Source of the DNA: Tritrichomonas foetus
Lineage: Eukaryota; Parabasalia; Tritrichomonadida; Tritrichomonadidae
Length of the DNA stretch: 61,218 bases
Assembly (NCBI GenBank): GCA_001839685.1
Contig: MLAK01000618.1
Span: 28,790-90,007 of the forward strand
Reading direction: 5' to 3'
Position numbers and translations under genes: made by a program. The first letter of the stretch is position 1; each line of letters starts with the position of its first letter. Under the pieces are notes generated by a model. That model was given only the letters and a program-made list of their open reading frames with translations. It was not told the DNA's origin and did not search any database. Below, in pieces: positions 22,533 to 31,692 of this stretch.

Positions 22533-23942
22533 TTATGATTCATTTTTTTCTGATTCATCATCTTCATCATCTTTTTCAGCATTTTCTTGATCCTCATCAT
22601 TTTCATCATCATTTCTTTCAGTACAATGTTTCACTTCTCCATCTTCTTCTTCAGTTAAAAAAAAATTCTCATTTTCATATTCGTTTTCTTCTTCCTCCTC
22701 ATTAAAAAAAAACTCTTCAGATTCTGCTTCTTCATTTCCAACCAAATTATCCATATTTTGGTTTATATTTTCAAGTTTAAATTTCACAACTCTTGCTAAA
22801 AAAAAATCATCTTCTTCTTCTTCATTTTCTTCTTCTTCGTTAATAAAAAAAAATCCATAGTCATCATCAAGGTATCTTGGTGGTGGTAGATAAAAAAAAA
22901 AATGAGAAGCAGGAGCTACAACTTTGAAAGTATTTAAAAAAAAAAAATGGAGTGGGCTTTTTGTTACATAAAGTGTTTCATCAATAAAAAAAAATTTTTC
23001 TTTATTCTTATTGTTTAATTTTTGGTATTGATAAAAAAAAAGATCAATTTGTGAGTCTCCTTCAAATTGAATATTTAGTAAAAAAAAACACATTTGACTA
23101 TCTCGAACTGCTTCTTTCTGTTTCCTAAAAAAAAAAATTTGAGCTAACAACAAAGATCTTCTTTCTTCGAATTCTCTTTTCATTTTTCTTAGAACTGCTT
23201 TTTTCTGATCTCTTGAGTATAAAAAAAAACTTAATTTCTTTTTATAACCGTTTATTTTCTGTGTCTCAAAAAAAAATGTGCTGTCGATTGAAGTTAATTT
23301 TGCGCAATATTCTGAAAAAAAAATTTCACTTTCTTTTTGTAACTGGGTGAGTTTTGAAGTGAAAAAAAAAATATCACTTTTTGAATCAATTATTGCTTTT
23401 TTTGTATCAAAAAAAAAAATTTGCTCTTTCAAATCTTTAGAATAATTTATAGAGTAAAAAAAAATGTTGAGATCGATGTCTTTCTTTCTAAAAGTTTGCT
23501 TTAAAAAAAAAACTTCTGCATCCTTGTTTAATTGAACAACTTCATTGAAAAAAAAAAAGATTGATGCTAATTTGCTATCTAAACTTTCTTTTTCTTAAAA
23601 AAAAACCGTTAGTTCGACTTTTAATTTTTCCGTTTTTACGTCTAAAAAAAAAGGATCGTTGTAGGATTCGAGTGCTCTTAATTCTTCCTCAAAAAAAAAT
23701 AGAGACTGCTTCATTTTAAATATTTGCTGTTTAAGTTAAAAAAAAACGTTTGCATGCTCGATTGGATCATCGTATTCGTTCAAAAAAAAAAAAAGAAAGA
23801 GATTTTGTCTGGGTGCGACAGATCCGCTGGAAAAATTTGGATTCCGCGCACTCCTTCGATAAGACTGAGGACTGCTAAAAAAAAAAAGGCGTGAAGGGTT
23901 TCCTTTTGGGAAGATAGGTGGAAGAAAAAAAAAATTGTTCAT
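22533..23942 (-). CDS. Coiled-coil protein with acidic C-terminus
   Basis: One minus-strand frame of 469 codons from ATG 23942 (MNN) to TAA 22533-22535. Stops at 23736-23738 and 23595-23597 take their T from artefact blocks. Residues 1-60 are Pro, Ser and Arg rich (PIFPKGNPSR, SYRRSARNPN). About 65-300 is charged and heptad-like (EEELRALESYNDP, LDVKTEKLKVELT, REFEERRSLLLAQI), a coiled coil. A short Pro-rich patch (LPPPRYLDDDYG) follows, and the last 110 residues are mostly Glu, Asp and Asn. Such tails occur in nuclear and chromatin proteins, but no family is recognised. It is convergent with the kinase at 20844-22304. Confidence 0.58.
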
Positions 23943-24358
23943 TTGTTAACGTATGTGGTGAACGTTAGCCAAAAAAAAAAAAAGAAATACCGAGTTTTTC
24001 TACGAAATTCTCACAGTTTAAAAAAAAAGAGATGAATTGTGAAGATATAGAAAGTTTTGAATGAGAAAAAAAAAAGAAATTTCAAAGAAATTGAAAGACT
24101 ATAGTAACTTTTTAAAAAAAAATATGGCCAGAGATCGTTATCAGATCACTCATTAGAAGTAAAAAAAAAATTGTCGGCTGCTAATTTGTTTGTCAGAATA
24201 TGAAAATAAAAAAAAATAAAAAGCAATATCTAAGGATCTTGTATACTTTAAATTAAAAAAAAATATACACAAAACATGTTGATTGTAGTTATTTCATTTT
24301 TAAAAAAAAATTTGGCTAATATCACCAATTTGGATAAATGGTCGGATGAAAAAAAAAT
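23943..24358. other. Intergenic, no gene seen
   Basis: AT-rich spacer holding the last artefact blocks (24302 and 24349). No credible ORF. Confidence 0.5.
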
Positions 24359-25256
24359 TACACAACCTGGAAATACGTTTATTTTCATTAAATAAACTGA
24401 ACTTTTTCGAATCTTGGAAACAACTTCCCGACTCTCTGATGCTTAATTTACAGCAACGAATTTTTGCTGAATAGATCTCAACCAATAAAAAATGCCAAAA
24501 TTCGCTTGATTACTATTTTCGAAATTACACGTTATTTCTAAAATCTCCAGGCAGATGAAAGATTTNNNNNNNNNGCCCTTTCCACTAGATCAAAGAGTTA
24601 CTCAAATATTTCTCTATATTATCCCTACTATGTGGACAATTTTATCGAATTTATCTTGCAATACACCAATTTTATTGAATTTGAATTTTCCGAAAGATTG
24701 ATGCTTAGATTTTTTTTCAAACTTTGCCAACATGCACAATTTCGTCAGAATGTATTAACATCGATTTATAAAGCATTTTCGTCTTTTGGTTGTCGAGAAT
24801 TACGTTCTCAAAAAAAATTCGATATTTGATCAAAATCTAATGAACCAATTGTATTCAACTCACACAAAATCATGAACATTCTTATTAATAAAGAAGGAAA
24901 TTGAATTTAATTCTGAAATTATTTGAGAATCTTTTTTTTTGGGCATAATTTTTTTTCTTTCTTAAAATCCTTTTGAAGGAGCTTATCCATGTAAATACTC
25001 TCAAAAATCAAGGATATGTCGCATATGTGTGGGAAAAAAGTAGATTTTCATTTTCAATGGAATAGACGATTATAATGTATTCAAAACAATAAGTATTTCT
25101 AAAAAAATTGCTTTTTTTATTAAATCGAAGAATATCTCAAAAATAAAAAGACAAAATCTTTTAATATTTTGGATATATTATTTTTTAATNATNCTAANTA
25201 TATNGAGAAAATATAAATAAAATCATAAGCGTAGAAGCATAGGTTGTGTACTTTTG
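24359..25256. mobile_element. Degenerate repeat element with N gaps
   Basis: The 33 bases at 24359-24391 are identical to 61186-61218. The 16 bases at 25241-25256 (AGGTTGTGTACTTTTG) are the exact reverse complement of 61180-61195, so this stretch is bounded by inverted copies of the same terminus. Nine N lie at 24566-24574 and single N at 25190, 25193, 25199 and 25204, as expected for a collapsed multi-copy element. An ORF fragment at about 24632-24829 (FIEFILQYTNFIEFEF...) looks protein-like but has no ATG start and no recognised domain. Confidence 0.6.
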
Positions 25257-25420
25257 AAAAAAACTAAATCATGAGTCTTATGATAAGATTCTTATCTCAA
25301 TACCAAGCATATAGTACATTCAATTTGCTGATAAATGCGAAATGAATGGAGTGTCTTGTTTTTGAAGTGAATTTAGGATTATTTATTATTCATGCAATAA
25401 AAACAATATTTGGTATAAAT

Positions 25421-25852
25421 TTATTTTTTATTATCACACATTTCACGCTGGCTATTAATTGGAACTCTTTCTTTATCTAACAAAGAAATTTTAGAGATAA
25501 TTGGTTGAATTTTTTCCCAATTATCATCAAACCATTTTACAAGGAGAGGAAATGATCTTCTATGAGGTCTTGACACTTTTGGGAGATTATAAATAGAAAT
25601 TAAAACTGTTGCAATTGAGATCAATTCTGTATGTCTAATTCCTGATGAAAAAAGAATTTTTATCTCTTTCCATGCACGAGAATTATTATAATCAAAATTT
25701 CCTAAAAGCTTTTGAATATTTGATGCTTCTTTTCCTTTTTTCTTTGTTGGTGATTTAAAGTAATCAGCAACATAATCTCTGTTATCATCATCAGTAATGT
25801 CATCCAGATAGATATTATCTGGCAAAGAATAATTTATATCGAGCAAAGTCAT
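25421..25852 (-). CDS. Hypothetical protein, 143 residues
   Basis: The minus-strand ORF is open upstream to 25882, but its first ATG is at 25852 (MTLLDINYS), giving 143 residues to TAA at 25421-25423. It is mostly helical with an acidic patch (DDITDDDNRD), a basic SPTKKKGK stretch and a well-ordered C-terminal half (RAWKEIKILFSSG, RSFPLLVKWFDDNWEKI, PINSQREM). I do not recognise the family. Codon use and complexity look like a real gene, but repeats flank it and the 5' end may be lost. Confidence 0.45.
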   Translation of the reverse strand: MTLLDINYSLPDNIYLDDITDDDNRDYVADYFKSPTKKKGKEASNIQKLLGNFDYNNSRAWKEIKILFSSGIRHTELISIATVLISIYNLPKVSRPHRRSFPLLVKWFDDNWEKIQPIISKISLLDKERVPINSQREMCDNKK

Positions 25853-27083
25853 CAGTGATTCTAAGAAGTGAACTAAATCCAAGAAAATTTTATTTCAAAA
25901 AAATTAAGAGAGTCCGATTCTGAAATAATGATGTCGAGTTTCAATGGTTTATGATCTTGTAAAGCACAGAATACTTTCAATGGTGAATTTGAATCCATAG
26001 AAAATATGAATAGGTGATAGGATGTTGTTTATATTTCCATCGGAACCAAAAAGAATTCCATTTATATTACTCATTCTCCGTGAAAATATTTGAGAGTGAA
26101 AACATACCATGAAACCAGAGTTTCCCGTATAATGATGGATAAATTGAGACATCTTTGAAAATCTATTAGAAAAAGTTCACCATTATAGAAACAATTCTTA
26201 AGAAAAAAATATATTTTCAAAGAATCATGATACTTGGTAACTATGCATGAAATCATTCACAAAATAGAAAAAAAATATAACATTCCATGAGATGATTTAT
26301 AACATATAATGATAATTGTAATGAAAAGAAATAGGATCACAGCGAATTCTATAATTGAATAACACAGCTTTCGTCAGTTTTGAATGTTGTTATATGACCA
26401 TCCAAACATACCATAACTTTTTGTGAATAAATCTGACACATTGAATTACTCATAAAATCATTCTCATGTGATTGATTGTCTTATTTTAATTAAGATTAAT
26501 GATTGACACATCTATCAGAAATTCTGAATATTCATGATTCTTAATCTGGTTTTTTACAATCTAAATTAAAAATATTTCATGAATATGTTCGAAATCTAAT
26601 TATCATTTCTAGTCATCATTATCATTGTCATATATCAATGCGTCATTTCCTTCTATTCTATACTCAGCGAATTTGTCCATTTATTCATGTCAAAATCGAT
26701 ATGATTCGATTACATCGAAAACATATTCTATATGGGATTTATTATCTGCCAATCATAGAAAGTAAATGCAAAATCTCACAGCTAATACAAAATGTGGCAT
26801 ATGTTCAGATAAAATAAACCAATTTGAAAGGTGCATGTTTAAACAAGCGTCTAATTACGCAATTCACAAATCAGGAAAACACTTTGAATAAATCAAAAGT
26901 CGAAATTCAAAAGATCTTGAATAATGTGTAAGAGTTAAATAGACTCATGAGATTCACAAACAACAGATGAGAATAAAGTATCATTCATAAGGAAAAGTAT
27001 TAAAAAAGATCAATGTTTTTGATTTTCGATTTCTGGAAATGATTTTTAAAATTGCAATTATTTTTGGGTTACTCTAAAACATT
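25853..27083. other. 1.2 kb without a gene, partly repeat
   Basis: AT-rich, free of artefact blocks. ORFs of about 60 codons on the minus strand (25949-26152 and 26071-26256) overlap a dispersed repeat and show no domain. Nothing else is seen. Confidence 0.5.
26117..26231 (-). repeat. Dispersed repeat, inverted copy of 18774-18882
   Basis: The reverse complement reads CTTTGAAAATATATTTTTTT, CTTAAGAA, GTGAACTTTTTCTAATA and TTTTCAAAGATGTCTCAAT, as in the plus-strand copy at 18774-18882. It extends into similar text (GGGAAACTCTG versus ATGAAACTCTG). Confidence 0.7.
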
Positions 27084-27148
27084 AAGAAAACATAAAACAC
27101 GAAGAAAACATAAAACACGAAGAAAACATAAAACACGAAGAAAACATA
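27084..27148. repeat. 18-bp tandem repeat, 3.6 copies
   Basis: Exact head-to-tail copies of AAGAAAACATAAAACACG at 27084, 27102 and 27120, with a partial fourth. It lies in the spacer downstream of the SMP-domain gene. Confidence 0.9.
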
Positions 27149-27291
27149 GGAAAAAAAAGTATTCCTTACAACTGTTTAATATATAAATTACACATAAAAA
27201 TTATCATTTTTATCATTTTTTGTGATGTGAGAAAGCGAAATCCACAAAAGAAATCATCAGAATTCCAATATTTGTCATCATTGAAGCCATT

Positions 27292-28014
27292 TTATGCAAT
27301 TTTGAAAGAAATTGATAGAATTTCTTGTTTTTCAATGACATCACGAACTGTTTCGAGGGATGGAAGGTTTGCTTCAAATTCCCTTTTCATTAAGAAGAAA
27401 AGAAAAAGCTGTTTTACAAATGAACCAAACACAGGACAATTTGTTAGCATGAATTTTCGTTTGTTAACTAAAAGTGACACATCAACGTCGAAAACTGAAA
27501 AGTTTGAAAAAGTGATTTTTGTTTTTGATGTTTCTTCAAATTTGAAACAAAGGTGAAAAACAACTTTTCGAAAATCAAATTCAAATAATGGAATATTAAA
27601 ATTGTGAATATTTGACCAAATTGTAAATGAAGATCCGCTGATTGTTAAGGGCAAAACAACTTTCAAAAACTTGCCATCTTGAATACTGTCTTTAACGACT
27701 AAAGGCGTTTTTGCTTCAATTTCGTGGCCAATTGAATCAAGTTCGAAGGAAAAGCCGGGAGGAAGAACTTTTGTCATTGCTTCATTCAATTTTTCGGTTG
27801 AATTCAGAATTGTGTTGTCGTCATCGTTGCGAAAGTGCGATAGAATGCCTGAGAAAAATGAATTAATCCAAAAAATGGTTTCTTGAGATGCTTCTTCGAG
27901 ACACTGGTTAGGAGTATTGAATTCGAATATATGATCTGAGTATTTTACAATAATGTAGCATAAGGCGAAAAAAACGAGGAAGGACAAAAGCGTTCCAAGT
28001 AGAAATGCAAGCAT
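27292..28014 (-). CDS. SMP-domain (TULIP lipid-transfer) membrane protein
   Basis: A 240-residue protein. The open frame reaches 28035, but the first ATG is at 28014 (MLAFLLG). Residues 1-25 form a hydrophobic signal anchor. The SMP domain then begins with the usual E-T-x-x-W-I-N signature (ETIFWINSFFSGI) and continues with alternating beta strands (GFSFELDSIGH, GKFLKVVLPLTISG, NIPLFEFDFRKVVFHLCF). SMP domains of extended-synaptotagmin and ERMES type form lipid-carrying tubes at ER contact sites. The topology, an ER anchor plus SMP with no C2 domain, fits a minimal contact-site protein. The family call is by pattern, not by alignment. Confidence 0.6.
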   Translation of the reverse strand: MLAFLLGTLLSFLVFFALCYIIVKYSDHIFEFNTPNQCLEEASQETIFWINSFFSGILSHFRNDDDNTILNSTEKLNEAMTKVLPPGFSFELDSIGHEIEAKTPLVVKDSIQDGKFLKVVLPLTISGSSFTIWSNIHNFNIPLFEFDFRKVVFHLCFKFEETSKTKITFSNFSVFDVDVSLLVNKRKFMLTNCPVFGSFVKQLFLFFLMKREFEANLPSLETVRDVIEKQEILSISFKIA

Positions 28015-28514
28015 TTTATAAATAAACTTTTTCAATGCATAATTGGCCCTAGAAAACTAATTCAGACTCAATGAAGCAGAAATGAGGTATAATACTAAAC
28101 AGATGTTCACCTTAACAAATTCATTTACAATAAGGAAGGTAGAGAAAAATTCGATAACAAGAAGAAGGAAAAAATAATAAATAAATATTTTCATTTCACA
28201 AATAATAAACAAATTTATTAAACATATAAGGAAAAAATAATAAAAAAACATCGTCTTCATAGATAATCAAGGTAAGTTACCATATAAAAATAAAACGTTT
28301 TCGAGTTCATCAGAATGACCGCTGGAAGAAATGTAGTCGAACAGTCGTTGTCAGTATACATCCAATTTTTTTCTTCAATACCATAGTAGAGTACATCTTC
28401 ATTAACTAATATTAGAGTGGAATTCCTTTGAACAATTACCAATTCTCAATTTCACTTTTCTCTCAAAAAGTTGGAAGAGGAAATGAAAAAATCTGATGGT
28501 GGAAGCAAAAGTCC
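28015..28514. other. Intergenic, no gene seen
   Basis: AT-rich 500-base spacer between two minus-strand genes. Two ORFs of about 60 codons on the minus strand (28057-28260 and 28257-28442) are hydrophobic and low complexity. I see no reason to call either. Confidence 0.5.
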
Positions 28515-29654
28515 TTAGTCATCATTTGGCATTCGAATCTGGCCCTCTTCGATTTCTTCCTCTTCTTCGCCTCCCACTGCAAATTTGGCATAATACGCTT
28601 CCATGCAACCAGCAAACCAGGGATGTTCAACAACTTGGTCGATTGTATATCTTGTCGTTGCGTCTTTATCAAGTACGTGACTGAAAAAGTCGCGTAACTC
28701 CGCACTTATAGGTATTGATTCAGGATAAGCAAATTCATCTGAAACGATTCTTTGCGAGATTTTGAAAAATTGGGAGAAGAAAACACCTTCATCGTCGGCA
28801 TCAAAGAAGGGTAATTTTCCAAACATCATCACATACAGCATCATTCCGAAAGCCCAAACATCTGTCGGTTTCCCCAAGTAAGGGTCACCTCGACATTCTT
28901 CGGGCGAATAAAAAGCTGGTGTTCCATCAGTATCGTCAAGAAGATCGCTTTCATTGCCTAACATTATCGAAACCGAAAAATCTGCAATAACAACGTGACC
29001 GTCTTTAAATTTGAGAATATTATCGGGTTTGAGATCTCGGTGAATTATGTTCTGTGAGTGGACGTACTGAAGTCCGAGCGCGATTTGGAAGAAGTAAAAT
29101 TTTGCGTCGTTTTCGGGAAGCGGATCTGCTTTATAAGAATATGATGAAAGAGCGCCATCGTCGGCAAACGGTAAAATTAAAATGATAGAATTTGTATATT
29201 CGTCTTCAAGAAGTTCGACTAAATTTAGGCAGTTTGGATGCTGAATCGTCGACATAATCTGGGCTTCTCGAATAAGCTTATGGATAGGTTGCTCGGCGTC
29301 TCCGATCGATGTTCGAAAGAGATACGTCCTATCGTACACTTTTGCAGCATAGAATATTTCGTTTTCTGTGTTTTGGACGAGAAAGACGTCTGATTGGGCG
29401 CCATGGCCAATATGTTTGATGAATTGGTACTCGAAGATCGTCGGCTTGGCGTCTGGGTTGAAAAACGAGGGGACTGTCGATATGCCGTGTGGCTGCGAAG
29501 GTACCGGCGTGAGTTTCGTTGGGACGATACCGAAGGAATCTGTTTTTGTGGATGTCTCTGTTGTTTCATCTTCGTCACCCCCACCATCATGTTTGGTTGG
29601 AGGCCGGTCGATGACGCTGGTGACACGCCTCGTTGATGAGAGGCAGTTGCCCAT
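28515..29654 (-). CDS. Membrane-anchored kinase with MGNC N-terminus and DFS motif
   Basis: A 379-residue kinase. It begins MGNCLSS: Gly2 fits N-myristoylation and Cys4 palmitoylation, so it is probably held at the plasma membrane. Residues 8-70 are a Ser/Thr/Asp-rich linker. The kinase domain covers about 76-355: glycine loop HIGHGAQSDV, Lys105 in AAKVY, HRDLKPDN at 205-212, then IADFSVS where DFG is DFS (residues 225-227), GTPAFYSPEE, and DVWAFGMML. The pattern is CaMKK/LKB1-like (ADFxVS, GTPAFxxPE). The tail is acidic (GGEEEEEIEEG). The G to S change keeps the metal-binding Asp. An Inr-like TCATTT lies just upstream. Confidence 0.88.
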   Translation of the reverse strand: MGNCLSSTRRVTSVIDRPPTKHDGGGDEDETTETSTKTDSFGIVPTKLTPVPSQPHGISTVPSFFNPDAKPTIFEYQFIKHIGHGAQSDVFLVQNTENEIFYAAKVYDRTYLFRTSIGDAEQPIHKLIREAQIMSTIQHPNCLNLVELLEDEYTNSIILILPFADDGALSSYSYKADPLPENDAKFYFFQIALGLQYVHSQNIIHRDLKPDNILKFKDGHVVIADFSVSIMLGNESDLLDDTDGTPAFYSPEECRGDPYLGKPTDVWAFGMMLYVMMFGKLPFFDADDEGVFFSQFFKISQRIVSDEFAYPESIPISAELRDFFSHVLDKDATTRYTIDQVVEHPWFAGCMEAYYAKFAVGGEEEEEIEEGQIRMPNDD

Positions 29655-29656
29655 TT

Positions 29657-29662
29657 AAATGA
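29657..29662 (-). promoter_or_regulatory. Inr-like motif TCATTT
   Basis: On the minus strand TCATTT has its A six bases before the ATG at 29654, matching trichomonad initiator sequence and spacing. It is the best-placed example in the window and also helps fix the start of the MGNC kinase. Confidence 0.5.
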
Positions 29663-30596
29663 CCTTTAAAGGTTTATTTGCTCACAATTTTATCCTATTT
29701 GAGAGATTTGTAATTCATGTTACTTTTTAAGTACGTTTTGTGATGTTAGAGAATTTTTTGTATTCATTTATATTCAGAAAAATTAAGGGAAAAATCATAG
29801 AATTTTTGTAAGTTTTGAATAAATTAGTAATTTATGAATAGACACTAATCAGAAAAATGAAACAAACTCGTTAATTATTTTGAGACAAATACGAGAAAAA
29901 GATACTTGAGTGAAAATGGAACATATAAAATCTAGAATACGTTTTGAGCGAAAACGAAGGTGCGCCGACTCTCATGAAATCCATAATTTGAATGATTTAC
30001 ACTTTTTGAGAGATTTTTTTTTTTTTTTTGAATTTCAAAGGATAGAAAGAATCCGAATCTTGTCAGGGTTTCCAGAGTAATTACCTATTTTTTTAATATT
30101 ATGATAAGCGTTATCTCATATGATATTGAATTTAAATTCAATGATGCTCAATATTTGAGTATTTGTAAAAAAATTCTATTCATTCACACAATTATTTTCT
30201 GTCTAACTCTCTCAAAATAAATATCATATCAGTCAATTATCATCAATCATTTATCTAGATATTCTATGAAAAAACTTTTATCAGCTTAATAAAAATGATT
30301 AAATATACAGATAAAAATTATTTTTCGCCAAATGAATGATGGCAATATAATGTATGCCTTCCATATCTTTTAGTATAAATAGAACAGCCCAAACGATTGG
30401 CTCTTTTATAATCAAATTTGGTAAAAATTAAACCTGTAACTCTTGTTTTCTTTTTCTTTTTTTTTCTTTTCTTTTGTTTAAAAATCACATCGCAAATAAT
30501 ATCAAAAAGTTTAACCTTTACTCAATTTTGAAATAATAATTGAATACTGAACTCGTTTTTTGAAATCATATTGGAAATCCAAAAAACGATTTATTA
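29663..30596. other. Intergenic, no gene seen
   Basis: About 0.9 kb of AT-rich DNA with T runs (30010-30030 and a TTTCTTTTTC tract near 30450-30475). No credible ORF. Confidence 0.55.
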
Positions 30597-31692
30597 AGAT
30601 GTATACAAACTAACTAGCTCTAGATGTAGAAGNCNATTGANAGATCNAAATNNATAATTGTTGANATTATTGTCATCTAAATATTATTTAATTGTAATCC
30701 TATTAATAATATATAAATATTATAATTTAAAAATCAAGATACAGAGAAAACCAAATCCAAAAAAAAATTGTGAGAAAAAAATAAACCCCACAGAAATTTC
30801 TGAGAATTATTGAGATAAAAAGTGATTTTATAGCATTAATATCTTGATTATTTCTTATCATAAATCGTGCTTTTTATTATCATATGACCCTCCATCGAAA
30901 ATTATAATGTTTTCCAAAATACAAAAATGAAGTATAAAAAAAATATTAATAATTTTGATATAAATAAAAAAAATTTAGGCATCAATGAGAAGATTACGAA
31001 TGTTTTGCCATCTAAATGGCGAGTCATCAGAAAATTCACTTGGCATCGAGTCTGGAAAAAAACATATTGGATTCCATTTTTCTTGATTTGGTCTTTCAAT
31101 CGTTGTATCTGTATCCCTGCTTGAGAATGTGCTGTTGAGGACTGCCAGTCTATTTTCTTCATATACTAAAATTTTATGACAGAAAAGATTTCAATACATT
31201 CATATTTGTCAAATGGAAATTGAATTAATTCAACATCACTGAGTTAAAACTATCAAAATTTTCGCGATTTTTAATTAAAAATCGATAGAAGAAGTGTAAA
31301 TAGAATTATGGGAAGCAGTATTATAATCTTTGTGATTCTTGGAAAAAAAGCTTCTCACAATTTTTTTTTAGGCTTTCTCCAAAATCGCTCTTTTTTCGGT
31401 TTAATTGTTGCAAAATTTCAAAACTATGAATAAATATGGCTCATAACTATAAAATATAGATTTAACAATTGACTGAAAGCTGTTCACCCGAAAACTGAAA
31501 CAATAGCTTCTTCAGAATCATTTTCGAAATATTTGTGAATTCGACCATTTGCGAAGTTTGCGATAAGGGAAATTTTCGTCATTCTTTTAGCTATTTGGGT
31601 TTTGATTTTTGACTGATGGTATTAAGTAATACTGATGATAAGGATCATTTGAGTGATTTCGTACGTTAAGACTATTTGGTTTGTATACATCT
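30597..31692 (-). mobile_element. 1.1-kb DNA transposon copy with TIRs and 8-bp target duplication
   Basis: Begins AGATGTATACAAAC and ends GTTTGTATACATCT, a perfect 14-bp inverted repeat. It is flanked by ATTTATTA on both sides. This is the clean copy of the element at 19434-20530 and is inverted relative to it. Single N bases at about 30633-30665 mark positions where copies were probably merged. On the minus strand it has a short ORF starting MTKISLIANFANGR near 31581 that ends after 32 codons, then the 86-residue ORF at 30902-31162. Without a visible catalytic core it is likely a non-autonomous or internally decayed hAT/P-type element. Confidence 0.87.
30902..31162 (-). CDS. Transposon-borne ORF, 86 residues
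   Basis: Starts MKKIDWQSSTAHSQAG and is basic and helical in its first half (QIQRLKDQIKKNGIQYVFF). It ends in a hydrophobic Phe/Leu/Ile stretch that is probably low-complexity read-through. The same frame is present in the copy at 19965-20213, with matching residues outside the artefact blocks, so it has been kept in two copies. It may be a fragment of a transposase DNA-binding region; I see no named domain. Confidence 0.4.
   Translation of the reverse strand: MKKIDWQSSTAHSQAGIQIQRLKDQIKKNGIQYVFFQTRCQVNFLMTRHLDGKTFVIFSLMPKFFLFISKLLIFFLYFIFVFWKTL

Larger units (their letters stand above)
3..24357. other. Artefact: 9-base poly-A overwrites every 47 bases
   Basis: Runs of at least nine A begin at positions congruent to 3 modulo 47, from 3 to 24349, on a fixed coordinate grid that ignores genes, strands and repeats. 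Some slots are skipped, for example 144, 802, 1131, 6160, 6865-7006, 12881-13069, 14526-14667 and 18756-18944. The blocks replace bases without changing length. In the transposable element at 19434-20530, nine A at 19978-19986 stand where the copy at 30597-31692 reads ACTGGCAGT. In the two tRNA-Gly genes each blocked segment is intact in the other copy. About 19 percent of bases here are unreliable, and any T-A, T-G or equivalent next to a block can become a false stop. The grid stops just before a 9-N gap at 24566-24574. Confidence 0.97.

Noticed and set aside
69..23942. Poly-lysine and poly-phenylalanine repeat proteins
   Set aside because: KKK or FFF every 15 to 16 residues is the translation of the overwritten blocks on the plus or minus strand.
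3..24357. Periodic A9 runs as a CRISPR-like array, nucleosome-phased A-tracts or curved DNA
   Set aside because: The period (47) is not a multiple of the helical repeat, the phase is fixed to sequence coordinates across genes and tRNAs, and duplicated loci show different real bases under the runs.
24632..24829. Plus-strand ORF as a stand-alone gene
   Set aside because: It starts at GTG, lies inside a repeat with N gaps and has no recognised domain; treated as an element fragment.
28057..28442. Two small hydrophobic ORFs (-)
   Set aside because: AT-rich composition, no ATG context, no domain; likely chance ORFs in the spacer.
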